From NCBI RefSeq assembly GCF_009017415.1, contig NC_092403.1, forward strand, positions 806,001 to 870,000: a DNA stretch of 64,000 nt, written 5' to 3'. Numbering within the stretch: position 1 is the first letter of the stretch; each line of letters opens with the position of its first letter. A model generated the notes under the pieces. The model saw only the letters and a program-made list of their open reading frames with translations, was not told the DNA's origin and ran no database searches. The position numbers and the translations under genes are program-made. This document shows positions 10,975 through 21,397 of this stretch, in pieces. The stretch is from Aspergillus flavus (Eukaryota; Ascomycota; Eurotiomycetes; Eurotiales; Aspergillaceae).

Positions 10975-12431
10975 CTAACTCAAATATTCTTCCAGAACAA
11001 ACTCCATGATAGACATGATACTCCCAGTGGGCTTGAAAATGCGCCGCAATTTCAGTGCAGGATGTGCATCCCCGCAAGGCTTCTTCCAGTCCTCGAGCGG
11101 ACTTTCTCGTGCATTGAAAGTAGTGATCATCTCCATGTCCATGATTCTACACACATCAGCTATCCCGCCCTCCAAGGAAACATACACTTACCGTGCAATT
11201 CGCTCCTCGCTTCTTCCCAGCGTTAAAGGCTCCGGCAGCACTCCCACATTGAGAATGATACGACTGCCCTTCTTCATAGCGGGTAGAAAATTCTGCAGGA
11301 TCTTGACTGCCTCAGCATCGGGATGATCATGCAGAATAAAGCGCACGTCCGCGCTGACAAGCTGCGCGGTGAAGAAGTCGTTTGTCTGGAAGGTGATGCG
11401 CTCAGTCAGTGCAGGGGCCAGGGCGGCGCGGCCCTGTTCGACTACACCTTGGGCGTCCTGGAGCACGAGCTGGGCGGCTGGGGACTTGCGACTGATGGCG
11501 ATGCTCGCATGGCCTGTTGATCCACCGACATAGCGATCATCAATACATACACAGGTACGAAAATGACAATGACCAGGAAAGTTGGGGAGGGGAGGGAGAG
11601 CAACTCACATCCACCACCTTCCCCTTGACCTCCTCCCACGGGTACCCTTCCACCGGGTGATGGACGCCATACCCCTCGGTTGAGGTCATCTCGACCATGA
11701 TATTTGCGAGTCGGCGCTCCCGCTCCGGAAAGCGCTGGAGATGCACAAACATTGGCTCATCAGTATCGAAGGCCAGGTTATACTCGGCGTGGTTAGTGAG
11801 CTGGCTGGAGCCGTAGCGCTCGGTGGCTTCGACTAACTTGACGGAGGCAGGATAGGTTTCCTCGGCGGTGTACCCAACCCAGTCGTTGAGAGCGGGCGAG
11901 GTGACGAGGAGGGCTGAAGCAGCGTTATGGGCCACGAAGTCCGGATGCGGTTCGCAGAAGAGCCTATTTGTCATGGCCAGCCGGAGGACGCTCTTCAGCC
12001 TGTTCTCGTCTACCTTGGCCGTGGCGGCGACCTCACTGTACGGAACGGCTCGGTCCAACGGGATGGGGGCCGCGATGTTGAAATGATAGAGCCACTGGAG
12101 GCTGGACGTGTCGTGGTGCTTTTTTATCCTATTAGTAATCTTCTTCTTTCGTTTCTTTCTAAAAAAACGGGTCTAGGCTTACTCTACACGCCAGCCAGCG
12201 GAGATACTCAGCTGGCCCTACCAGCGCATCGTATATCGTCTGGCAAGCATCTAGGATCTGTTGCCGGGCGGCCTGAATGTCTGCCGGCGCTTCAGGGAAT
12301 ACAGGAGGTGCATCACGGTCGAACGAGGGCTGGGGTTGGCCATTCGCCACTAGGAAGGCATTCACCTGCTCAGTGGCTTGGCCGATGTGAGCGGCCGAGT
12401 CGACCAGACTAGGACTGGAAGGGGCAGACAT
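10975..12431 (-). CDS. Class II (COMT-like) SAM-dependent O-methyltransferase, possible defective intron
   Basis: Exons 12431-12183, 12118-11609, 11529-11192 and 11146-10975 give 422 aa with all phases consistent. The N-terminal winged-helix dimerisation region (SLQWLYHFNIAAPIP ... SEVAATAKVDENRLKSVLRLA) is followed by the SAM-binding motif VVDVGGSTGH and the catalytic-base region FILHDHPDAEAVKIL, where family members usually have HDW. The third intron (11608-11530) splits SAM motif I. Its donor GTGAGT is normal, but the expected acceptor ends in AT rather than AG, with no AG anywhere between the donor and the motif. The gene is either spliced non-canonically or inactivated by an acceptor mutation. 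Fungal members methylate polyketide or phenolic hydroxyls. Confidence 0.8.
11530..11608 (-). other. Intron with apparent non-AG (AT) 3' splice site in O-methyltransferase
   Basis: Flanking exons must join GTGGAT to GTCGGTGGA to restore the SAM-binding motif, and exon phases before and after agree with this 79-nt removal. The 5' end is GTGAGT. The 3' end reads CGCTAT, so a G-to-T change (minus strand) at 11530 would explain the loss of AG. Confidence 0.6.
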
Positions 12432-13142
12432 CCTAGGGACAACAAGAAGCACAAACTAGTAACAAAAAAGAAATGAGGGGCAATGACAAGCCACATAGAC
12501 CGACAAATAGCGATTTCCTCCTATTGGTCTAGGCTAATCTCCCGGGAGACTTAGTGCGTCCGCCAATCCTACCTCTATCATATATAGTACTATAGAGTAG
12601 TACTATAGAGTTGTACTATATTGCGACTCCGGTATAGAGCTACATATACTTGAAATCGAGAATTGTTACAGAACAGAAGATTTGAGTTATGAAGTATGTT
12701 CTTTTTCACTAGTATTACATTGAGCATAGCGGTGACGACTAATTAGATGAAGGGCCCCCATGGTAACCGAAAAGTACAACACACAAATTGTCCATTTCTT
12801 GCAATACATAGCTGATAGGCCCCAGAGAGGCCCATCCGGCAATTTTGCGTCCGCAGGCTATAAGATGGCCTGATATAGACTAGGTTTTGTCCTAGGGTTT
12901 ACCAATTGGTGAATACCCATGCAGCTAAGGAAACTCTCTCTGGACACACCTCTTGGGCTATACTCTTAATAAAAGAACCAGCTAACGGCGCTTAATTCGT
13001 ATTGGACACGAATGCATATCACGTGGCTATCGACGTGTGCAAGCGGCTGAGCAGACATCAGCGCCAAAGTTCCTCTTGGAAATTCCCAACCCTGGGATCC
13101 CATGAAATCTGGATATCAGCCAACGGTCAAACACAGTGCAAT
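12432..13142. promoter_or_regulatory. Divergent promoter of O-methyltransferase and HeLo gene, with tandem repeat
   Basis: 711 nt between divergent starts. Holds the 13-bp tandem repeat described separately. No further gene seen. Confidence 0.5.
12585..12620 (+). repeat. 13-bp tandem repeat TAGTACTATAGAG (about 2.8 copies)
   Basis: Two perfect adjacent copies (12585-12597, 12598-12610) and a partial third (TTGTACTATA). Each copy contains the palindrome TAGTACTA. Lies ~155 nt upstream of the methyltransferase start. Confidence 0.85.
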
Positions 13143-14056
13143 ATGAGCGGTGTAGAGCTTGGCCTTGCTATCATCGGTACTCTTGATCTTTGTTTGAAGT
13201 ATACGGTCCAAGCCCACTACTGGGACTAAACCCTCACTAACGTTTCTCAGATATGGGCAGATCATCGTGACTAAATACAAAACGTTCAATAAAGCCGATG
13301 AGGAGATAGAAGAACGTATCCTTGCAATAGAAGCTGCCTGGGCAAAAATATCGCAGCAGCTGGCCTTTCTGAAGCGTGTCTGGGCAAGCCTAGACGAGGA
13401 TTATCAGGAGCTGCAGGGACGCATCCTCCGAGTTCTAGAAAGAAAGCTCCAGACTGCTGTGTTGCAGATCAGCAAGCTTGAGAAGGGTGCCAATCAGACT
13501 GGAACTGGATTCACAGACAAGCGGAAGGCCTTGAAATATGCCTTAATGGTGAAAGGATCCCTCGATAAAGCCATCCAGGATCTTCGGGTATGGGAGAAAG
13601 AGTTCGACACAACATGGTTCCTGGTTCTACGGGTAGCCGATCACACCATCGACACTGAGCTGGTCAAGCGCCCAGGAACTGAGAAGTTATCCGTTGCTCG
13701 GCATGTCCGGGATGCCCTGCAGCAGGAGCCACAACGCGCGTCTTCGGTCCTTTTTAGCAGAAAGCAAACTCCATTCAGCCACGCGATGTGCCATTCCGCA
13801 TTCAACATGTACAATCATTGAGATAGCGGGCGTTGGTACATTTATATTGGACTCTGCGGACTGTTCCTCCCGGAAAGATGCCTCCACGTTTGCCAAAAAT
13901 GTTCGACACCTAGCTGGGAAGCTTCAGCAGGTTGATGCAAATCGATTTCATCTGCTCAAATGCTACGGTGTGGTTCGTGTAACAGATCCGAGCACCAAAC
14001 AGCTCTTTTCATATGATTTTATCTTCAACATGCAAGGACGGCAGTCCCTAGGTTGA
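13143..14056 (+). pseudogene. HeLo (prion-inhibition and propagation) domain gene, frameshifted and truncated
   Basis: Exon 1 is 13143-13198 and exon 2 begins at 13251 after a 52-nt intron, giving MSGVELGLAIIGTLDLCLKYG then an amphipathic helical stretch (EEIEERILAIEAAWAKISQQLAFLKRVW). This is the HeLo/HET-S-type N-terminal domain used in fungal regulated cell death. The first frame runs into a stop at 13821. From about 13715 the continuing homologous sequence (FLAESKLHSATR ... LLKCYGVVRVTDP) lies in the +1 frame to 14056, so a single-base indel between ~13700 and ~13740 splits the gene. In relatives this region leads into a kinase or other effector domain; here it stops and overlaps the 3' end of the kinase gene. 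Probably non-functional. Confidence 0.75.
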
Positions 14057-15541
14057 ATTGAGATGCAAGTGTATTTATATGCTTTTCACCAAGAGCTTGC
14101 TTGTATCCCTCCCAGGCCTGTCGACATATAGTTTCGGCTTCAGAGAACATTTCCAGATCTATCAAGGACACTCCATTTTCACGCATTGCCTGCAATTCAA
14201 GGAGGGTAGCACTTAAGGTTGAACGTTGTTCAGCCAGTGGATCATGTTCCATTGGTGTTCTTGAATGCGAGCATGCCTGTTTGATCTCTGTCTCCAGTGC
14301 GATCCGGATAGGTTCTTCATCGACTATAACAGAGGATTTCTCTACCTCATCCCACCCTTTTGAAGCATCTGATACTGTTGCGTTTATATTTCTCGCTAGT
14401 GGTGAAGCGCTTTTTCGAGGCATGCTCTCTTCCGAAATAGCCAAGCTTGCCATCCCCGAGACCGGGTCGAAGGAGTCTTGTTTCAACCATCTGCTCTGAA
14501 GAGCTTCTTTAGCAGATAATCGGACTGTTGCATCTACAACTAAAAGAGAGTTTGTAAGCTCTCGAGCGCTCTCGCTAACCGACTTCAATTTGGTTGCGGA
14601 CGGGAGGTCGGAAGACTGGACATATGACCACAAACTGTGATAATCCGGAAATGGATAGTCGTGGCAGAGCATGTAGAACGTCATCACACCAAGTGACCAA
14701 ATGTCGGCTGTATGCGTATAATCAGATCGAATCCTCTTCCGCCCGAGTCCAGGAGGGTACAGCTTCAGCACTTCAGGCGCTAAAAATAGCAAAGTACCGA
14801 CCATTGATTGCAAAGCAACGCCTTCCGTGTGCCGTTTGCTGAAACCGAAGTCTCCAATCTTGACCCACCAGTGAGGGCTTGTGGACATAATAAACACATT
14901 CAAAGACTTTTCATCAACCGGTGCTTTTAAGGGTCTGACCTTGCCAATAATGGTATACCTACTCGGGGTTTTAAGTCTCGATGAACAAACCCATTATCAT
15001 GAAGGTGCTGCAGACCCTGCAGAATCTGATAGGAAATTTGCCGTGCTTCTATTTCTGGTAAGGGACCCTTCAGGTGGATGTCAAGATCCCCCAATTCGAT
15101 ATGCTCCATCGCAATGAAAATGGATTCTTCATTCTCGAACCAGCCAGATGATTTCACAAAGAGTCCTGTATACTGATGAACATCAATATCCGCAACTTAG
15201 ACTCAGAGTCTGTATGCTGGTCTGACCTTCTGCTGAGAGAACTTTGCGATAGCCTCCAACTCTTGATCACAGTATGCCCTGTGAGCAGAGTTGGTTGGTT
15301 TGATAATCATTTTCACAGCTCGCAGCCTCGCAGGGCCTTCACGTGACGAGCATCTTTCCAGCCAGACTTTTCCGTATGTCCCTTCGCCCAGGAGTTTCTC
15401 TTTCTTCCATATCTCTTTCTTTGGGAGCCATCGGTCAGCTTTATCTTGACTGTAGTCAGGTTCGAAAGTATAATGGGTGGTTCCGTCTGGATGAATCTCG
15501 GCGTTTAATTTCATATCATTTACCAGCTCTTTCGCCGCCAT
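14025..15541 (-). CDS. Serine/threonine protein kinase with C-terminal TPR fragment (truncated kinase-TPR protein)
   Basis: Exons 15541-15227, 15172-14963 and 14906-14025 (introns 54 and 56 nt) encode 468 aa. Kinase motifs are complete: glycine loop LGEGTYGKVW, VAIK-type Lys in RAVKMII, catalytic loop HRDLKP, DFG in KIGDFGFSK and the activation-segment end LFLAPEVL. Residues ~60-310 form the kinase domain. A linker rich in Ser and Glu follows, then the start of a TPR (LEMFSEAETICRQAWEGYKQALGEKHINTL) that breaks off after NLGTAVLAC. Related fungal proteins continue with several TPRs, so the 3' end looks lost at the junction with the HeLo relic. The kinase itself may still be active. The kinase-TPR architecture is common among fungal NLR-like or incompatibility loci. 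Confidence 0.8.
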
Positions 15542-16077
15542 GGTAGTTCGTCAGCTTGCAAGTGCGGGGTATGTCCAAAGTCACAAAAGGAGAACAACAC
15601 CCGGCGTCCTTAGACACGTCGACGGCCACGTGATACAGCCTTATATCACTCTCTATCCATGTCCTACTCTTGCTCTATTTTATGATACGTAGGTGCAACC
15701 TGTGGCCAAATTAGTGAGATACAAACCCGGGGATGAGGTGCGTTATGAGTCCAAGGTGACGTGACTTTACACTCCGTAGCGCGAACTGGAGGATGACTGA
15801 ATGCTTTTTCAGTCTTAATTTCCAATACAAGATTCAAGTTAGTTGTGAAGTTTCCCGGTAGCGCAGGGAGGCATCGAGTACTCTAAGCGCAATACGGTAG
15901 CCTCGGTAATCTAGCTACGTAGGCAGGCGGGTAAGCACTACTGTCTTGGCTTAGGCACCAGCAAGGTTTCTATCATAACCTGTTACCTACAATCATTCAA
16001 GGTAGGTATATACATATAGAGCCCTAAGGCTGTTTCAATGAAAATACTGTTGAACTTCACCATAGGTAAACTGTCTT
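15542..16077. promoter_or_regulatory. Bidirectional promoter between kinase and F-box-like gene
   Basis: 536 nt between divergent starts. No distinct motif recognised. Confidence 0.4.
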
Positions 16078-17578
16078 ATGATGACAATAGCAGCTCACTC
16101 CGAGAATCAGCATTTGCTCCCGCTTTTCTCGCTCGGCGTTGACGTGTGGTACATTGTGCTTGACCTCCTTCGCCAGGAAGTCGACCCGGATGATTACGAG
16201 GACGATGAAGAGGAAGAAGACCCTGATAGCGCCTGGAAACCCAAAAATGTAGCCCGGAGACAGCCTTACCTTCCCGACCTCATCAGCCTGAGTAGTACGT
16301 GCACATGGTTTCGGGTTGTGCTTGCTCCCATCATATTTGCCAACCTTGAATTAAACAATACGGCCAAAAGCGCCCGGTCAATCACTGCGATCGGCAAGGG
16401 GAGGCATGCTGCGTGCGTCAAGACGCTGCGGTACATTGGGATCTGTGAGACGGGTATGTGGCACAGAATCACAACGAAAAACTGAAGGAAATCTAACGAT
16501 TGTCTCGCCAGATCAACAAACCTCGCCCTTGGAGGAGGTGTACCCTCCAGAGGTTGATCAAGTTCTGTCCAATCTACACATGTTCGGCAGTCTTGACAAA
16601 CTCACGATTGAATTTCCCTTTGACTACGAGTCTGACCTGTTGTTCGAGTACCTTCAAAGTGATATCTTTTACCCGGAAAATGCCCCATTAGAGGAGAGCG
16701 AAAATACCTGGCGAGGGTTTATGGCAGCAACCTTTCGTGCAATCGTATCCAATTACAGCCACGCCTCGTCTAATCGTCGACTACCTTTAAACATCGAATT
16801 CCGCGATCTGAACATCTTCATGGTGTCAGTTTACGCAACCGAACCATTCCAGTCTTTCCTGTCACAACTGAAGAGTTTCGATCTCTCGCTAAGACGTTGG
16901 GATAACGGCGTTGGCTGGACCATGATTACCCAACGTATCTTCCGCGAATTTACCCACTACCTAGGCCCTTTTTTCTTCGACCACCTCGCCACTGTGGAAG
17001 AATTCTCTTTCGATCCTCGAGAAACAGGAACACTCGGGAACGGAGGGCAACCGTATTGCGAGGACATAGGTTTACGAAACACTACATTGCCCAGACTTCG
17101 GAAGCTCACACTGAACAACATTATCATCTGTCTCGAGCTACGCGACTTTCTTGTTCGACACAAGGCCACCCTGGAGTCTATCACATTGCAAGACTGTTTC
17201 GCATGTGACGAACAGGCATGGGTGTACGGAGAACAGATTGATTGGCGAGAGCTATTTACTACTCTTGCACAAGAGTCTTTTCCTCGGCTTACAGAGTTTG
17301 AAGCCGTTTGGAGTGATAGTACACTGCAATTGCTTGGCGTTGATGATACATGGGCTGATCATAGGGTGGTTCAGCGGGTACGCGAGAAGCTTGATAGAGA
17401 GCCCGACGCAAAAGTATTTGCGTACTGTGAAGTAGATGACAAGTATGGCGTGAGATATTGTGACGGCATAGTCAACCAAGCTGCCTTTCTAAACGGAGCA
17501 GACAACTTGGGTTATCTGGATCTTATGGCCATCGTTCACCGGAATAGTGAGCAGGGCAGCTTGGTGGTCACCAATTGA
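16078..17578 (+). CDS. F-box-like / leucine-rich-type hypothetical protein
   Basis: Exons 16078-16453 and 16512-17578 (58-nt intron) give 480 aa. Residues 12-30 (LFSLGVDVWYIVLDLLRQE) resemble a degenerate F-box helix, followed by an acidic stretch DDYEDDEEEEDPDSAW. LISLSSTCTWFRVVLAPIIF is the typical second half of fungal F-box domains. The remainder contains irregular LRR-like segments (LKSFDLSLRRW, LRKLTLNNIIICLELRDFL, LESITLQDCF). Large expanded families of such proteins exist in Eurotiales as presumed SCF substrate adaptors; no target can be inferred. Confidence 0.7.
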
Positions 17579-18044
17579 AATGACTTCTTGTCGTGTCACA
17601 TAGGAAGGGTTTCTGACCATTCCCGGTTCTTGTCTCTTAGGTCCGTCTTTTCAGAGACGAATGTAATACAAAGACCTGCATACCTATTGTACTCACATTG
17701 TTGGCATTATGAGTAAATTATGGATTTTGCTGCGCATAGTCATTGACTATCAGACAGTAGCCTATGTGCAAAATTAACAGTACAATAAGTCAACAGTGAC
17801 ATACGACTTATGTACTTCATAGAGTCTTACAGACCTCTCTACAACGTCATTTGACGTTTATTCACAAGCACAGGAAATCAAATGGTTCTCGTTTCCAGCA
17901 CAAATGTAGTCACAGGATCAACCCGTTATAAAGAATAGAAAAGAACAAAAAGCCAGGATGAACCAATCAGATGAACCCGCCATCACAAACACCTGTCCCT
18001 CTCTCTCCCTCTTCCTCTCTCTGTTTCTCGGTTCCATCTCTCCC
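17579..18044. other. Convergent intergenic region, no gene seen
   Basis: 3' flanks of the F-box-like and LPMO genes. No coding signal. Confidence 0.6.
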
Positions 18045-18789
18045 TCATTCCGCATTGCCACCACACTTAGGGAAAGGAGCATCACCTGGCGACACCTTTC
18101 CAGCATACTCAACACTATCACCAGGATGAGCAAAGACAGTCTCCTTACCCTCCACAGTTCTACATCCATTTCCAACATTCGCGGTGAAGATCTCAGGCAA
18201 TTGATCGAACTGGGCCGAATCGGAGCCGCCCTCGATCTCAACTTGAGCACAGTTCATATACATCTCACGGTTTCCCTCGATGTTAAACCAACTCCACGCG
18301 AACAGCGCCTTGCCGCTAGGCGCAAAAGAGGGGATCTCGAAGTCCCATTCAAGCTTGAGCGGGCAGCCGCCCATGTACGACTCGATCACGCGGAAGGTCT
18401 CGCCGTTATCATAACTGAGCGAGATCTGGCATGAGCCTCCGTGGTGGTTGTTTCCTGGTGCAAGCTTCATGTAGTCGGCTTGGCCTGCGGTGTAGTTGGC
18501 CACTGTGCGCCAGTTGGTGGTCTTGTGGTGGCCTCTGCAGGGGAAGTTGGATCCTGTGTATGGGGACATTTGTTAGATTGGCTTGGGCTGTTAACGTGTT
18601 ATGGGATTAGATGGGGCTATGGCTCTTACCACTTGGTTCAAGAGGGGAGGTGTTGTCGTAGTCGATGTTAGACCAGTCATTGTTGGGATCGAATTGACTC
18701 TTCAAAGGGAAAGGGCGGATCATTTCCATATGGGCCAGAGCTGTGCTGGCGGTTGCGATTGCAGCGAGGATGTAGGCTTTGAAATGCAT
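18045..18789 (-). CDS. AA11-type lytic polysaccharide monooxygenase (chitin-active family)
   Basis: Exons 18789-18630 and 18553-18045 (76-nt intron) give 222 aa. The signal peptide ends in ASTALA, immediately followed by His, so the mature protein begins HMEM, supplying the N-terminal His of the copper histidine brace. The second brace His is in NNHHGGSCQISLSYD and the axial Tyr in GNREMYMNCA. The segments TSPLEPSGSNFPC and GGCPL are typical of AA11 enzymes. The protein is a single catalytic domain with no C-terminal module. The family oxidatively cleaves chitin outside the cell or in wall remodelling. Confidence 0.85.
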
Positions 18790-20149
18790 TTTGGGTGGTT
18801 TGTTGGCTTGTTGTACCTGTTGGACAAAGGAAGCTCTTAAAGATGCAGGCAGGTTCTGAGATGCCAATGTCTTGGTAGTGAGTCGTGTTCTTATATGTTC
18901 GCATTTTGATGAAGTGATATCTCAACTCATTTCGTTTCGCTCCTCATCGGTACCTCATGATCCGCCGATGCTACCTTGTTTAATTAAATGTGAGGTATGA
19001 TACTCGATACCACGATGTGTGGATACTGCAACCCCATCCATGGAAATTGACCGTTCCATACATCAAGTTGAGGTCGTTCGACGGTGACATTAAACGGCGC
19101 TTAGAGTGATGTATAATATAAAGACATCTCAATTGGGATATGATCACCGCACAGACAGGCTAATACAGTGCGAAGAGAAGAAAGTCTCTTTCGTCTGTAT
19201 GCGAAATGCCGACGATGTGACTATCGGACGTCACCATAGCGCACAACGCAAATCGGTGCTCGATGCCTATCAATTCCAAGTACGTAAAACGTTGATTCGA
19301 GAAATGAGCTTAAGAAGAACTTGCAGCAATCACAGTTTCGTCACGTTACATCGGCGCCAGAAAACATGGTTTGGTTCGTGAAGATATGCCCACCTTCTGT
19401 TTAGGTACATCGTCAACAGCAGGTTAAGCCCTGGCTGTCGCATCGCCTTATGTCCTGCATCAAAACTCATTTGAAGCCGTGAAGTCAGGCGCCCCTCTAA
19501 TTGGACTAAAGAACAATCCATTATGTGAACGATAGAAGCCAGAGCGTGGAAAAGGATTGGAGAAGCTCTTGGCACAAGTAGAATGTAACCCTATAAAATT
19601 AGAGTGTTTTATGGGCGATCCGGACAATACCCGAGTGGGTCGCCTTCATGACATGAAACAAAACTCATTTCCCGGGTCTAGTGGTGTTGTATAGGTCGAT
19701 ACCCATTCCGTCAAATGCCGGGGCAGACATTTGTCAAGTTTTTGCGTTTCTCTGTCGACCTGCATCCCTCAGGCAAACACAAGCTATTTGATAGTCGATG
19801 ATCATTATACCAGGTGCTTCCAGTTAACCCATACCTTTCAAATCAGCCTTACTTGGGGGAGAAAAGGAAATAGCCTCGCATTATAGGGAAATCACAAAAG
19901 AGCAACAACGTGCTTGACGCAAGAAAGGAAATAGATACCCACGGAAAAAGTTTTATATTAACGGTTCCCAATATAGCATAAATGCCGAACGCAAAAAGGT
20001 TTAGTGTGAATAATTGGAAAATATAGGAAGGGAACGAAATCCATGTTAAAAGACCTGAAAGTGGATTTTGTAACGTTAGATACATCCTTTTTTCTTTTGC
20101 ACTTTTCTCTCGTTTTCACCGAAAGCAAAGATACCAAGCACCTTGCGCA
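18790..20149. other. Intergenic region, no gene seen
   Basis: 1.36 kb with the LPMO promoter. Several ORFs under 100 codons (for example 19106-19381, 19330-19575, 19849-20085) overlap on opposite strands and lack family features. Confidence 0.55.
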
Positions 20150-21397
20150 TCACAAATTTGTGGGCCCCGCCGATTTTTTCTCCTTCTCAACGTTGCTATC
20201 CACGGTGGGCAGCTCTCCGGGACAATCAACAATGAGGTCGTTATTTAATAGATACTGCCAATGGACGAGAATGAGTCGGTCGTTGTCGAGAATGCGGCCA
20301 TTCGCGACAACGATCAAACAAGCGCGGGCTCTGGTTATAGCGACATTTGCTCGACTATTGTAAGAAGCAAATCCTAGGTCAGACTTCGATCCTGAATCGA
20401 CAACCCAATCTAGGATGATCATATCTGACTCGTGACCCTACATCCTATCCCCGGTGACAACATCAACTATACCTTCAAAAACAATGTTCAGCTTCACAGA
20501 AAGCTCCGGCATCTTGGCGATGTAGCACTTCTTCTGCTCAGAGTAAGTCGTAATTATCGAACAGGTCACGTTGGAGAGTACGTTGGGATTAATAAGGAAC
20601 TCAACGAGGTCCATGACCACGGAAACATTCGCAGCTTTTGATCTGGAATGATTCCAGTTATTGACCATCGTCTGGTCATTTGAGACGTTTAGACCAATTA
20701 GCTCTAATCCATTCTCAAACTTAGCACCTGGTGGTGTAGTCCTAATCCATTCTAGGAGTACATCTGCCACCTCATTACTGAGGTTAATAGACGCCACGCT
20801 GGGGTCGTCTATCATCCTCTCAAAGTACGTGAATTCCGACGGAAACCTTCGTAGATGGAGGTGTATACAATACTGCTGGGATAGGGTAGTAAATGGGAAC
20901 CGAGCACGACGAAGTTGATCAAAAAATGACCTGGAAAGTTGGGGACAGAACTCATTGTAGCCTGGGACCTCGTGTGTAGTAATAGCTAAATGAGGGAGCT
21001 GATGGTTCTCACCTCCTCTAACCGTATCTACAACAATCTATGCCATATCAAGGGAGACAAGGGGGATGATCACGTCAGGTTCCAATGCCTGTCCATCTTC
21101 GTCAGCAATGACGATAATCGGTTTGTCATTTGCGCCAAAGTTTCTCCGGGCAATATGAGAACCAGCCAGGCTGTTAGTACAGGCTACGGTGAATGTCTCC
21201 CGCACCCCAAGGTCGGCGACGGTGTCGTAACACATTTTGAAGATGCATTGCCTATCTAGCCACTTCTTAAACTCGTCCGTCGAAGATGGATCTGGACGTG
21301 GATCTTTGGGCTGCGATAGGTACTCATTGACCACACTGAAGGCATTCCGCATATCATGCTCACTGCAAGCCAGGATTTGCTCGTCCATGCCGTTCAT
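20150..21397 (-). pseudogene. Relic of UPF1/NAM7-type superfamily 1 helicase
   Basis: One minus-strand reading frame from 21397 to 20150 is interrupted only by two in-frame TAG codons (21040-21038 and 20440-20438). It carries the C-terminal half of an SF1 helicase: PIIVIADEDGQALEP (motif II), GGENHQLPHL (decayed motif III), SRSFFDQLRRARFPF, QQYCIHLHLRRFPSEF (decayed motif IV region), GHESDMIILDWVV (motif V, its Gln replaced by the second TAG) and SRANVAITRARACLIVV (motif VI). Motif I (Walker A) is absent, so the 5' half is missing. The changes in the motifs look like C-to-T and G-to-A transitions. Non-functional remnant of a helicase family often duplicated in fungi. Confidence 0.8.
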
